From assembly GCA_038217425.1 (NCBI GenBank), contig JBBQPM010000278.1:1-6937 (forward strand): 6,937 bases of DNA, in the 5' to 3' direction. This DNA is from JAIEPT01 sp038217425 (GTDB lineage Bacteria; Planctomycetota; Planctomycetia; Gemmatales; Gemmataceae). Of this stretch, positions 1 to 6,695 are shown piece by piece (positions within the stretch are counted from its first letter, which is position 1; each line of letters begins with the position of its first letter). The notes under the pieces were generated by a model, which was given only the letters and a program-made list of their open reading frames with translations, was not told the origin of the DNA and made no database searches. The translations under genes were made by a program, and so were the position numbers.

Positions 1-440
1 TCACGCTGGAAACCGCGACCGCCAAGGTGCGTGCCGCCGAGGACGCCTGGAACAGCCGCGACCCGCGGCGGGTGTCGCTGGCCTACTCCGAAGATTCGGA
101 GTGGCGGAACCGGGACCAGTTCCTCCGCGGCCGGGACCAGATCCGGGCGTTCTTGGCGGACAAGTGGGACCGCGAACTCGACTACCGCCTCGTCAAGGAT
201 CTATGGGCTTTCACCGACGACCGGATTGCCGTGCGATTTCAATACGAATGGCATGACGCGAAGGGCCAATGGCGCCGCAGCTACGGAAATGAGCTGTGGG
301 AGTTCGACGAGGCCGGCTTGATGCGTCGCCGGGAAGCCAGCATCAACGATATGGCCATCCCCGAAAAGGACCGCAAGTTCTTCTGGCCTGCTCCCGGAGC
401 TCGGCCGGCTGACCACGTGGGTATTCCCGAAGTTCACTAA
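1..440 (+). CDS. DUF1348 / SnoaL-like NTF2-fold protein, 5' end outside window
   Basis: The reading frame is already open at base 3 (codons for TLETATAKVRAAEDAWNSRD) and stops at TAA 438-440, so the true start lies a few codons left of the window. The GTG at 27 falls inside the conserved N-terminal helix and is probably not the start. About 145 residues are visible, close to the usual length of roughly 150. The family pattern is clear: AAEDAWNSRDP, WRNRDQFLRGRDQI, KWDRELDYRLVKDLWAF, IAVRFQYEWHD, a GQW-RSYGNELWEF strand, and the closing LMRRREASINDM and DRKFFWP. Proteins of this fold form a cone-shaped alpha+beta barrel and are small cytosolic proteins; the DUF1348 branch has no settled reaction. 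No signal peptide is visible in the part present. It is the first visible gene of the cluster, 45 bases before the hydrolase. Family assignment is confident; function is unknown. Confidence 0.9.
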   Translation, partial: TLETATAKVRAAEDAWNSRDPRRVSLAYSEDSEWRNRDQFLRGRDQIRAFLADKWDRELDYRLVKDLWAFTDDRIAVRFQYEWHDAKGQWRRSYGNELWEFDEAGLMRRREASINDMAIPEKDRKFFWPAPGARPADHVGIPEVH

Positions 441-485
441 TCCTCGATTCTCGTTTCGACACCCCCTTTTTTCAGGAGAAATGAC

Positions 486-1442
486 ATGAACCGTTACCTG
501 ACCTTTGGACTGATTGCGTCTGCCGTCTTGGCCCTGCAACCGATGCCGTCGGCGCGGGCCCAGCAACCGGTCAAGGTGTTTCACAAGACCGCCAAGGTCG
601 GCGACCTCGACATCTTCTACCGCGAGGCCGGCCCGAAAGATGCCCCGGCGATTCTGCTGCTGCATGGTTTTCCGACCAGTTCGCAGATGTTCCGCAACCT
701 GATTCCTGCACTGGGCGACAAGTATCGCGTGGTCGCCCCGGACTACCCCGGCTACGGGCACAGTTCGATGCCGACGCACGACAAGTTTAGCTACACGTTC
801 GATAATTTGGCGAAGGTGATTGACGACTTCACCGAGAAAGTCGGACTGACGAAATACGCTCTTTACGTGCAGGACTATGGCGCGCCGGTGGGGTATCGCC
901 TGGCATCTGCGCACCCGGACCGGATCACTGCCATCGTGGTGCAGAACGGCAACGCTTACGACGAGGGGCTCGATAACGACTTCTGGAAGCCGATCAAAGC
1001 CTATTGGAAAGAACCAAAGAGCAAGGAAAAACGCGACGCCATTCGCAACCTGCTCACCTATGAAGCCACCAAGTGGCAATACACGACCGGCGTCAAGAAT
1101 CCCGAACTCGTCAGCCCGGACGGAGCCACGCACGATCAGTTCCTGCTCGACCGCAAGGGCAACGACGAGATTCAACTGGACCTGTTTCTCAGCTACGGCA
1201 GCAACCCGCCGCTCTATCCGAAGTGGCAGGAATACTTCCGCAAGCACCAACCGCCCATGCTGATCGCGTGGGGCAAGAACGACAAGATTTTCCCGGCCGA
1301 AGGGGCGGAACCCTACAAGCGCGACCTCAAGACGCTGGAGTTCCACCTCCTCGACGCTGGCCACTTCGCCCTGGAGTCGAACGGCAACGAGATCGCCGCG
1401 CTCATGCGGGAGTTCCTCGGCAAACACATCGTCAAGAAGTAA
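486..1442 (+). CDS. Exported alpha/beta hydrolase, epoxide hydrolase/haloalkane dehalogenase-like
   Basis: This 318-residue protein has the alpha/beta-hydrolase fold. The start at 486 is supported by AGGAG at 474-478, seven bases upstream. Residues 1-25 look like a Sec signal peptide: basic MNRY, a hydrophobic core LTFGLIASAVLAL, then SARA before Q26 as a signal peptidase I site. The core shows HGFP at 60-63 (oxyanion hole), DYPGYGHSS at 86-94, and a nucleophile elbow VQDYGAPVG with Asp130. The likely acid is Asp266 in WGKND, and the likely base is His293 in DAGHF. Residues 153-245 form the cap region. An Asp nucleophile places it with epoxide hydrolases and haloalkane dehalogenases, which form a covalent ester, rather than with serine esterases. 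The residue after the nucleophile is Tyr131, not the Trp usual in classical haloalkane dehalogenases, so the substrate is open. Export separates it from its apparently cytosolic neighbours. Confidence 0.92.
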   Translation: MNRYLTFGLIASAVLALQPMPSARAQQPVKVFHKTAKVGDLDIFYREAGPKDAPAILLLHGFPTSSQMFRNLIPALGDKYRVVAPDYPGYGHSSMPTHDKFSYTFDNLAKVIDDFTEKVGLTKYALYVQDYGAPVGYRLASAHPDRITAIVVQNGNAYDEGLDNDFWKPIKAYWKEPKSKEKRDAIRNLLTYEATKWQYTTGVKNPELVSPDGATHDQFLLDRKGNDEIQLDLFLSYGSNPPLYPKWQEYFRKHQPPMLIAWGKNDKIFPAEGAEPYKRDLKTLEFHLLDAGHFALESNGNEIAALMREFLGKHIVKK

Positions 1443-1457
1443 CCCGCATCGTCAAAG

Positions 1458-1478
1458 GCCCTCGGATCGGCCGAGGGC
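1458..1478 (+). terminator. Intergenic GC hairpin inside the cluster, no U-tract
   Basis: GCCCTCGG (1458-1465) and CCGAGGGC (1471-1478) form a perfect 8-bp stem with a 5-base loop, 15 bases after the hydrolase stop. No T-run follows, so it is not a classical intrinsic terminator. It could slow polymerase, give partial termination, or protect the 3' end of an mRNA segment. The next gene follows at 1517 with its own strong ribosome site. The structure is certain; its role is not. Confidence 0.45.
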
Positions 1479-1516
1479 ATCGCTTCTCGAACTGACAGTC
1501 CCGCAAGGAGGAAGCC

Positions 1517-2167
1517 ATGTCCACAGCAACGCAATCTACCACGCGAGAGTACGCAAGCGACATCGCTTTCACTCCGGCGGTGAAGGCGATTCAGAATCGA
1601 AAGGGCTCGCGGTCCAGCTATTCCCGGATGGAACGGGGCGAGGGTTGGCAGACCTCCGTTACCCCGGACCTGGCCGAATATCTTGCCGAACTCGACATGT
1701 TTTACTTGGGCACCGCGAACGCCGGGGGCCAGCCTTACATCCAGTACCGTGGCGGTTCGCCTGGGTTCCTGAAGGTACTCGACGACCACACGCTCGGCTT
1801 CGCCGACTTCGGCGGCAACCGCCAGTACATCACGCTCGGCAACCTGTCCGAGAACCCAAAGGCGTTTCTCTTCCTGATGGACTACGCGAATCAACGGCGG
1901 GTGAAGCTATGGGGCACTGCCCGCGTGGTCGAAGGGGATAAGACCCTGGAGGAGAAACTCCGCGACCCGGCATACCCTGGCAAGGTCGAGCGGGCGATCT
2001 TGTTTACGGTCGAGGCGTGGGACGTGAACTGCCAGCAGCACATCCACCCGCGGTTTTCGCAGAAGCAGATTGCCCCGGTGATCGAGCAACTCCAGACCCG
2101 CATTGCCGAGTTAGAGTCTGAAATCAAACGCCTGAGATCGGATTCATCTCCCAACAACGAAATTTAA
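1517..2167 (+). CDS. Pyridoxamine 5'-phosphate oxidase-family FMN-binding protein
   Basis: This 216-residue protein has the split-barrel flavin-binding fold of the PNPOx-like family. The start at 1517 has a near-perfect ribosome site AAGGAGG at 1505-1511. The central barrel runs from about residue 52 to 140: FYLGTANAGGQPYIQYRGG, then GFLKVLDDHTLGFADFGGNR, then QYITLGNLSENPKAFLFLMD and RVKLWGTARVV. The R78, N101-R102-Q103 and LFLMDY segments match where family members contact FMN phosphate. A second conserved block, WDVNCQQHIHPRF, follows at 168-180. Residues 184-207 form a heptad-like amphipathic helix (IEQLQTRIAELESEIKRLR), a probable short coiled coil. This branch is distinct from PdxH, so vitamin B6 synthesis is not implied; relatives are flavin reductases or general stress-type flavoproteins. 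It lies 74 bases after the hydrolase and 14 bases before the cysteine hydrolase. No signal peptide is seen, so it is probably cytosolic. Confidence 0.9.
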   Translation: MSTATQSTTREYASDIAFTPAVKAIQNRKGSRSSYSRMERGEGWQTSVTPDLAEYLAELDMFYLGTANAGGQPYIQYRGGSPGFLKVLDDHTLGFADFGGNRQYITLGNLSENPKAFLFLMDYANQRRVKLWGTARVVEGDKTLEEKLRDPAYPGKVERAILFTVEAWDVNCQQHIHPRFSQKQIAPVIEQLQTRIAELESEIKRLRSDSSPNNEI

Positions 2168-2181
2168 CAAGGAGCATTCTC

Positions 2182-2829
2182 ATGCAATTCCACAAGAACG
2201 ACACCGCGCTGGTTATCATCGACCCGCAAAACGACGTGCTGAGCGAAAAGGGCGTCTCCTGGGGTCTTGTTGGCGAAAGCATCAAGGAAAATAACACCGT
2301 CGAGAATCTTGCCAGGCTCTTCGAGGCGGCAAAGGAACGAGACTTCGGAGTGTTCATCTCGCCCCACTACCTCTACCCACACGACCAGGCGTGGCAGTTC
2401 GGCGGGGCCGTCGAGAAAATGATGCTGGACAGCAAGGAGTTCTTTCGCCCCGATCCGCTTGGCCGCGAGGAGTTCCTCGGCTCCGGGGCGGACTGGTTGG
2501 ACCGATACAAGCCCTTCATCGAAGACGGAAAGACCGTTGTAGTCAGCCCTCATAAGATTTGGGGCCCGCAAACCAACGACCTGGTGCTGCAGCTTCGCAA
2601 GCGCGGCGTCAACAAGGTCATCCTGGCCGGGATGCTCGCGAATTTGTGCGTCGAAAGCCACTTACGGGAACTTATCGAACAGGGCTTCGAGGTCGCCGTG
2701 GTGAAAGACGCGACGGCCGCTCCCCGGCACCCCGTTATTGGCGACGGTTACAAGGCGGCGCTCGTCAATTACGGCTTCATCGCCAATGCGGTCCTCTCGA
2801 CCGAAGACGCTGTGAATACCATGCGATAA
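2182..2829 (+). CDS. Isochorismatase-family cysteine hydrolase
   Basis: This 215-residue protein matches the full length of the isochorismatase-like hydrolase family. The start at 2182 has AAGGAG at 2169-2174, partly in the 14-base gap after the flavoprotein stop, suggesting tight co-translation. The expected catalytic triad is visible: Asp14 in VIIDPQND, Lys125 in VVSPHKIWGP, and Cys156 in AGMLANLCVESH, where the cis-peptide precedes the nucleophilic elbow. The family's closing KDATAA motif is at 175-180. Cys156 makes it an amidase or nicotinamidase-type cysteine hydrolase rather than a true isochorismatase, which lacks that cysteine. Family members hydrolyse C-N bonds of small amides such as nicotinamide, N-carbamoyl compounds and ureides. 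The insertion HYLYPHDQAWQFGG (62-75) and the segment GSGADWLDRYKPFIEDGK belong to a common but uncharacterised subgroup, so the substrate cannot be named. It is probably cytosolic. Confidence 0.92.
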   Translation: MQFHKNDTALVIIDPQNDVLSEKGVSWGLVGESIKENNTVENLARLFEAAKERDFGVFISPHYLYPHDQAWQFGGAVEKMMLDSKEFFRPDPLGREEFLGSGADWLDRYKPFIEDGKTVVVSPHKIWGPQTNDLVLQLRKRGVNKVILAGMLANLCVESHLRELIEQGFEVAVVKDATAAPRHPVIGDGYKAALVNYGFIANAVLSTEDAVNTMR

Positions 2830-2864
2830 ACGACTGTCTCAATCCCACATTCGGAGGCCGAATC

Positions 2865-3620
2865 ATGGCTACGAAACTTGCGGGCAAGGTCGCCCTCGTC
2901 ACGGGGGGCAGTTCTGGACTGGGCCTGGCGACGGCCAAGCGATTCATTGATGAAGGAGCCAAAGTTGTCGTCACGGGCCGGCGCCAGGCCGACCTTGATG
3001 GGGCGGTGAAAGAACTCGGCAGCAACGCCTTGGGGGTGCGGGGCGATGTTTCGGATCTTGCCGATCTCGACCGTCTCTACAAAACGATCCGTGAGCGATT
3101 TGGGAGACTCGACATCCTCTTCGCCAATGCCGGTGGCGGTGCCTTCATGCCGCTTGGCGAAATCACCGAAGAGCATTTCGACAAATACTTGGGGATCAAT
3201 GTGAAGGGGACGCTGTTCACGGTGCAGAAGGCGCTCCCCCTGATGTTCGACGGCGGCGCGATCATTCTCAACGGCTCGATGGTGACCATCAAGGGCTTGC
3301 TGGGGTTCAGCGTCTATGCGGCAACGAAGGCGGCTTTGCGGTCGTTTGCCCGTACTTGGGCAGTGGATCTGAGGGGGAAGAACATCCGCGTGAACGTCGT
3401 GAGCCCTGGAACGGTCGTCACTCCCGCATACAAGAGTGAACTCGGCATGAACGATGAGCAGATCAAGGCGTTTGAGGCAAAGGCGGCGTCAAAAACCCCG
3501 CTCGGGCGGTCGGGAACCCCGGATGAGATCGCCCGCGCGGTCGTGTTCCTCGCGTCCGACGACAGCAGCTTCATGACCGGCGCGGAATTTTTCGTAGATG
3601 GCGGGGCCGCGCAGATTTAA
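2865..3620 (+). CDS. Short-chain dehydrogenase/reductase (SDR), classical type
   Basis: This 251-residue protein is a classical SDR with a Rossmann fold. The start at 2865 is set by GGAGG at 2853-2857 and by the family start MATKLAGKVALVTGG; the frame is open farther left only because it overlaps the previous gene out of frame. The cofactor motif is TGGSSGLG (13-20). G38-R39-R40 after the second strand has basic residues that usually favour NADP(H) over NAD(H). D61-V62 contacts adenine, and NAGG is at 88-91. The catalytic tetrad is Asn112, Ser138, Tyr151 and Lys155 (YAATK). SPGTVVTP at 180-187 and the C-terminal FMTGAEFFVDGG complete the family. It oxidises or reduces a carbonyl/alcohol of an unknown substrate, probably as a cytosolic tetramer. 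It is the last clear gene of the cluster, 35 bases after the cysteine hydrolase, and could act on products of the upstream hydrolases, which is inference. Confidence 0.95.
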   Translation: MATKLAGKVALVTGGSSGLGLATAKRFIDEGAKVVVTGRRQADLDGAVKELGSNALGVRGDVSDLADLDRLYKTIRERFGRLDILFANAGGGAFMPLGEITEEHFDKYLGINVKGTLFTVQKALPLMFDGGAIILNGSMVTIKGLLGFSVYAATKAALRSFARTWAVDLRGKNIRVNVVSPGTVVTPAYKSELGMNDEQIKAFEAKAASKTPLGRSGTPDEIARAVVFLASDDSSFMTGAEFFVDGGAAQI

Positions 3621-3635
3621 CCGACCTGGAGTCGG
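3621..3635 (+). terminator. Small hairpin directly after the SDR stop
   Basis: CCGAC (3621-3625) and GTCGG (3631-3635) pair across a 5-base loop, starting at the base after the SDR stop codon. The stem is only 5 bp and no T-run follows, so it is at best a weak 3'-end structure for the cluster mRNA. Confidence 0.2.
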
Positions 3636-4056
3636 GATACCGTGCAACCGCCGAAGAAGCCCCGGCACTTCAGGGCGAACTCGACGACGAGGAGGCCGAC
3701 AGTGAACAGGAATAACTTCATGATGTGAGCCTTTTAAGTTGAGAAGGGGTCACGGAAACTTTACATCCTCTCACTCGGTCGCGGGCCGCTGCGACAAACA
3801 CCCGGCAGCGCAGATATTAATCCGCCGGTCGTATCCGAAACAGTTTTTTTCGGGAGGCAAGTTCAGTTCGGCCGGGATAGAGGGAACTACTCCGCTACAA
3901 CTTATCTCCTCGCCAGAACCTATCCTCGACAAGTCGGTACGGAAGTTCTCGGCTTGAGAATTCTGAGCTGACCGGCGGAACTCGGCGATGCGCGGATCAA
4001 CTTCCCGGTCCTCCCCTTGAGCGCTCTTGGCGCGTTCGCTGTTGCGCTATCTGGTT

Positions 4057-4074
4057 CGGCGTGGGGACACGCCG
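4057..4074 (-). terminator. Hairpin downstream of the large - strand gene
   Basis: CGGCGTG (4057-4063) and CACGCCG (4068-4074) form a perfect 7-bp stem with a 4-base loop, 18 bases beyond the stop codon of the 848-residue gene when read on the - strand. No U-tract follows, so it could be a transcript-end stabiliser or a terminator lacking the T-run. Position and symmetry support a 3'-end role for the - strand gene; because the stem is palindromic it could also act on + strand read-through. Confidence 0.4.
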
Positions 4075-4092
4075 CAATATCCGGCCCACCAA

Positions 4093-6639
4093 TCACTTCT
4101 TCTCGCGCGCCGTTTTCGCCCACTGCTGCCGTTGAGAAACCAGTCGCAAAAATTCTTGGTGGCCGGCATTCAGATTTCGCACGTCATCGTTACGGGGCGA
4201 CCCATCAGTTTCAAAGGTCAAATCCTCCCTGGCCAACAACTTCTGTCTGTGAGAAACCACGTCTGCCGGGTCAAACCACTCCGCCTTCGAAAACGGCCAG
4301 CCTTCACCCGCGCGGTAGATCGCCAACCGCCGGACCATCATCCACACGTGGACCAATTCGGGGCTCGGCTTCCATCCGTTGTCGATCTGCTCGCCGAATT
4401 CCACACACATCGCCAGGAACGCTGGCAGATCTTTCTCGGCCTCGTCCGTCTCATGCATGGGCTCGGTGAAGGCGGCAGGGAGATGGTTCCCGGCGTATGC
4501 AAATGCTTCCGACCACGTCCACTGGTTCCGCTTCAAGTGCTTTCTGACCCGGGGGTCACCGAGCGCCTTTTCAATGCCAGGGAAATTCCGACCGTCAACT
4601 TTCAACCCCTGCTTTCCAACCGGGCCGGCTGGCGGGGGACCCTCGTCCTTGCCCAGCGGTGGCGAACTCTCCACGGTTCCTGCCGGTCGCGGAGCGGGAA
4701 TCTCGACAGGGGTATGTTGCTTGCCGGCATCGTCAGCGACACTTTGCACGAGGGTTTCGACGGGTGCGTCCTTCTTTCCGCCGTCGGCACGGTCCGCGGG
4801 CTGGCCCACCCCCGACCCGCCTGCTGGCGCTTCCGCGGCCCGACCGGGTTCACGGAACGGTACCTCTACTGGCGTGGGCATCTCCGTCCCTTTCTCCCAC
4901 CCGAGTTGATCGCTCTCGGGTTCAAAATATCCCCGCTCGATGACAAAATTGGCGGACAGCAGGCTCAGCCCGCCGAGACAACACGCCGCTGGGGCGAGGA
5001 GTTCCCGCGGGCGACGGCGCATCTCTCCCGGCAGTTTGAGGAGGCTGGCTGACGCCGAGATCAACAGAGGTACTGCAAATACCAGACACAGACCGAGCAT
5101 CTTGAACACGATGGGGCCACCGATAGCCCCGCCGACCAGGACGGCCACGGCCAGGGCGGATATTTTGAGCGCAAGCTGCAATAGGAGCTTACCGCCGACG
5201 TACCGTTTCCAGAGGATCAGGCTGCCCGATAGGAACAGCAACAGGCCGATGGCGTACGTCATCCACGAGCCGAGAAGCCGGGGTCCGAAGGGGGAGCCCG
5301 TCTCCTGGTCGTCGGTGCTCACCGACGGCGGCAGCGTACCGGCATCGCTCCGGCCAATCGCCTTTGGGTCGGTCTTGCCGTTCCCCTCGCGCTTGGCCGG
5401 CTTCTGCGGCGGAGGACCTGCATCGGGCCGCTGCCACGTCCCCACCAGCGCCGCCTCGACCGCCTTGCGGAACGACCCGTTGTCCGGTATGTGGATCCAT
5501 GTTTCGTTCTGCCAGGCGGTGGGATGGATACCGCTCGGCGTTTCCGACGGCTCGAGAGCGATGGCCAGGCCGTCCTTCACGGGGATGAGGGTGAGCATGC
5601 CCCGACCTTTTTCGACGGTGACCGTCTCGCCGCTGGCCTTTCCGGACGGCCGAACCTCCGCGTCGTAAACGTGCACCACAAGTCCCCCGCCGTTAACGCT
5701 GGTATGCGGGCGGAGGAGCGGGACGTCCCGATACCCCGCAACCAGCGGCGTACCGTCGCTGCGGCGGAACTTGTTGCTGTAGACCTCGATTCGTTGCGAC
5801 GGTCCGCCGTTTCCGCCCGGCTTCACCCAGGTGCCGTATAAGCGGTAATTGCGTTCCAAGTACCCACCTGACAAAATAGGGTAATACGAGTCGCACTTCA
5901 CGCGGCTCACCTGGGCCAAGGCGGTGAACCGATCGTGGGTGGTGGGGTTGTCCGACACGACCGTTAGCTTGCGGAGGCGACTCGGCAGTTCGATGTGTAG
6001 GAGAGGGTCGGTCGACAGTCCGAACTCGTGGACGCTGAGCGAAGCCAGGTCGTCTGGAAGGTCGAGCGACGTGCGGGCGAGGGAGAGCACGGTTAGCGTG
6101 ACGGACCGCACCCGTTTCAACTCGGCCAGCCCGCGGAGGTCGGTCGCAGGCGGGGCGGTGCGAACGTCCATGGGATCGATCGTGGGTAGCCCACAGGACA
6201 GTTTCAGCCCCGTCAGCCGTTCGGATCGACCCAGCGCTTTCACCGTGGCGTCGAAATCCCGCTGGGTCCGGCACTCGCCCAGCGCCAATTCCACTTCCGT
6301 CAGGCGGGCAACGCGCCTGTAAGCGGCCGGGTCTGTCTGGGCCAGTCCGGCCAGCTCGGCCTCGAGCTTAACCCACCCTTCGGCCGTCCCATTCACATGT
6401 AATCGCCGAAGGGCCGGGGTGTCGAGGGCGAGTACCTGCCGTAGCATCGCTCTGCCGTTGTCGCTGGTGTCTACCCCCAGGGACTCGAATTTCGTGAAGC
6501 AGTTGCGGTACGGATCCTGGGCGATCGCCTTGAGGAACGGTTCGCCCAGATAGGAGGGGAGGGTCATGCCCTTGAGGCCGCCGGGTACACTGTTCCCCTT
6601 CAGGAATGCCAGCTGGTACTCCAACGAGTGGAATGACAT
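4093..6639 (-). CDS. Large unrecognised membrane protein with LRR-like N-terminal half
   Basis: I do not recognise this 848-residue protein. Residues about 75-250 contain repeated L-x-x-L-x-L strands (TPALRRLHV, LTEVELALG, ERLTGLKLS, LKRVRSVTLTVLSL, LASLSVHEFGL, SRLRKLTVVSD) that resemble a degenerate leucine-rich-repeat solenoid. Residues 260-400 look beta-rich (YRLYGTWVKPGG, IEVYSNKFRR, GLVVHVYDAEVRP). A Pro/Lys/Asp-rich linker (400-455) leads to four hydrophobic segments at about 459-477, 485-507, 509-533 and 547-565. A low-complexity linker (580-680) carries three Pro-Val-Glu motifs. Residues 685-848 form a compact Trp- and charge-rich domain (NQWTWSEAFAYAG, PELVHVWMMVRRLAIY, GWPFSKAEWFDP). 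ATG 6639 is the first possible ATG/GTG/TTG start after the in-frame stop at 6781-6783, but it has no ribosome site of its own; Met25 is an alternative. The sustained protein-like composition supports a real gene. Function is unknown; a surface or signalling role is a guess. Confidence 0.8.
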   Translation of the reverse strand: MSFHSLEYQLAFLKGNSVPGGLKGMTLPSYLGEPFLKAIAQDPYRNCFTKFESLGVDTSDNGRAMLRQVLALDTPALRRLHVNGTAEGWVKLEAELAGLAQTDPAAYRRVARLTEVELALGECRTQRDFDATVKALGRSERLTGLKLSCGLPTIDPMDVRTAPPATDLRGLAELKRVRSVTLTVLSLARTSLDLPDDLASLSVHEFGLSTDPLLHIELPSRLRKLTVVSDNPTTHDRFTALAQVSRVKCDSYYPILSGGYLERNYRLYGTWVKPGGNGGPSQRIEVYSNKFRRSDGTPLVAGYRDVPLLRPHTSVNGGGLVVHVYDAEVRPSGKASGETVTVEKGRGMLTLIPVKDGLAIALEPSETPSGIHPTAWQNETWIHIPDNGSFRKAVEAALVGTWQRPDAGPPPQKPAKREGNGKTDPKAIGRSDAGTLPPSVSTDDQETGSPFGPRLLGSWMTYAIGLLLFLSGSLILWKRYVGGKLLLQLALKISALAVAVLVGGAIGGPIVFKMLGLCLVFAVPLLISASASLLKLPGEMRRRPRELLAPAACCLGGLSLLSANFVIERGYFEPESDQLGWEKGTEMPTPVEVPFREPGRAAEAPAGGSGVGQPADRADGGKKDAPVETLVQSVADDAGKQHTPVEIPAPRPAGTVESSPPLGKDEGPPPAGPVGKQGLKVDGRNFPGIEKALGDPRVRKHLKRNQWTWSEAFAYAGNHLPAAFTEPMHETDEAEKDLPAFLAMCVEFGEQIDNGWKPSPELVHVWMMVRRLAIYRAGEGWPFSKAEWFDPADVVSHRQKLLAREDLTFETDGSPRNDDVRNLNAGHQEFLRLVSQRQQWAKTAREKK

Positions 6640-6695
6640 TACCGGCCCCGGATCGGGGCGGTCAGACCCGGTGTTGGAGTCCAGATAGAGGCCAC
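6639..6695 (-). other. Possible leader ORF coupled to the 848-residue gene
   Basis: On the - strand a strong ribosome site AAAAGGAGG lies at 6716-6708. Twelve bases later a GTG (6695-6693) opens an 18-residue frame, VASIWTPTPGLTAPIRGR, whose TAA overlaps the next start as TAATG (6641-6637). The large gene has no ribosome site of its own, so termination and re-initiation from this leader is an attractive explanation. The GTG start and the long spacing are weaknesses, and no conservation could be tested. The peptide itself may have no function. Confidence 0.3.
6645..6659 (-). promoter_or_regulatory. GC-only hairpin in front of the large gene's ATG
   Basis: GCCCCG (6645-6650) and CGGGGC (6654-6659) form a 6-bp all-GC stem with a 3-base loop. 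On the - strand it sits at about -6 to -20 relative to the ATG at 6639, the place where a Shine-Dalgarno sequence would be. It would hinder direct ribosome entry unless opened by a translating ribosome. The pairing is certain; a regulatory role is inferred. Confidence 0.4.

Larger units (their letters stand above)
3621..4092. other. 472-base intergenic stretch between convergent genes
   Basis: No gene here can be supported. The stretch separates the + strand cluster from the end of the - strand orphan gene. Its first 95 bases continue an open frame ending in a very acidic tail (stop at 3713-3715) with no start or ribosome site of its own. From about 3720 to 3960 the composition is less GC-rich, with short A/T runs such as a seven-T run at 3844-3850, and reading frames are short. 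There is no recognisable tRNA, CRISPR repeat or insertion-sequence gene. It may be decayed coding sequence or a plain 3'-3' spacer. Confidence 0.6.

Noticed and set aside
201..1427. A 408-codon open frame on the - strand across the DUF1348 and hydrolase genes.
   Set aside because: It is antisense to two genes with unmistakable family motifs, and its product is a Val/Arg/Leu-rich composition typical of the complement of GC-rich coding sequence. No recognised domain.
2559..2864. N-terminal extension of the SDR by 102 codons.
   Set aside because: It overlaps the cysteine hydrolase in another frame, reads as Arg/Gly-rich shadow sequence, and the SDR family start with GGAGG at 2853-2857 is at 2865.
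3835..3853. CCGAAA...TTTCGG hairpin over the seven-T run as a terminator.
   Set aside because: The T-run lies in the loop and stem rather than after the stem, and no gene ends nearby.
3739..3957. A 72-codon frame on the + strand in the spacer.
   Set aside because: It starts at TTG with no ribosome site, has no recognisable motif, and lies in non-coding-looking sequence.
4027..5052. A 341-codon open frame on the + strand.
   Set aside because: It is antisense to the C-terminal third of the large gene, with no motif or ribosome site; the - strand frame has the protein-like composition.
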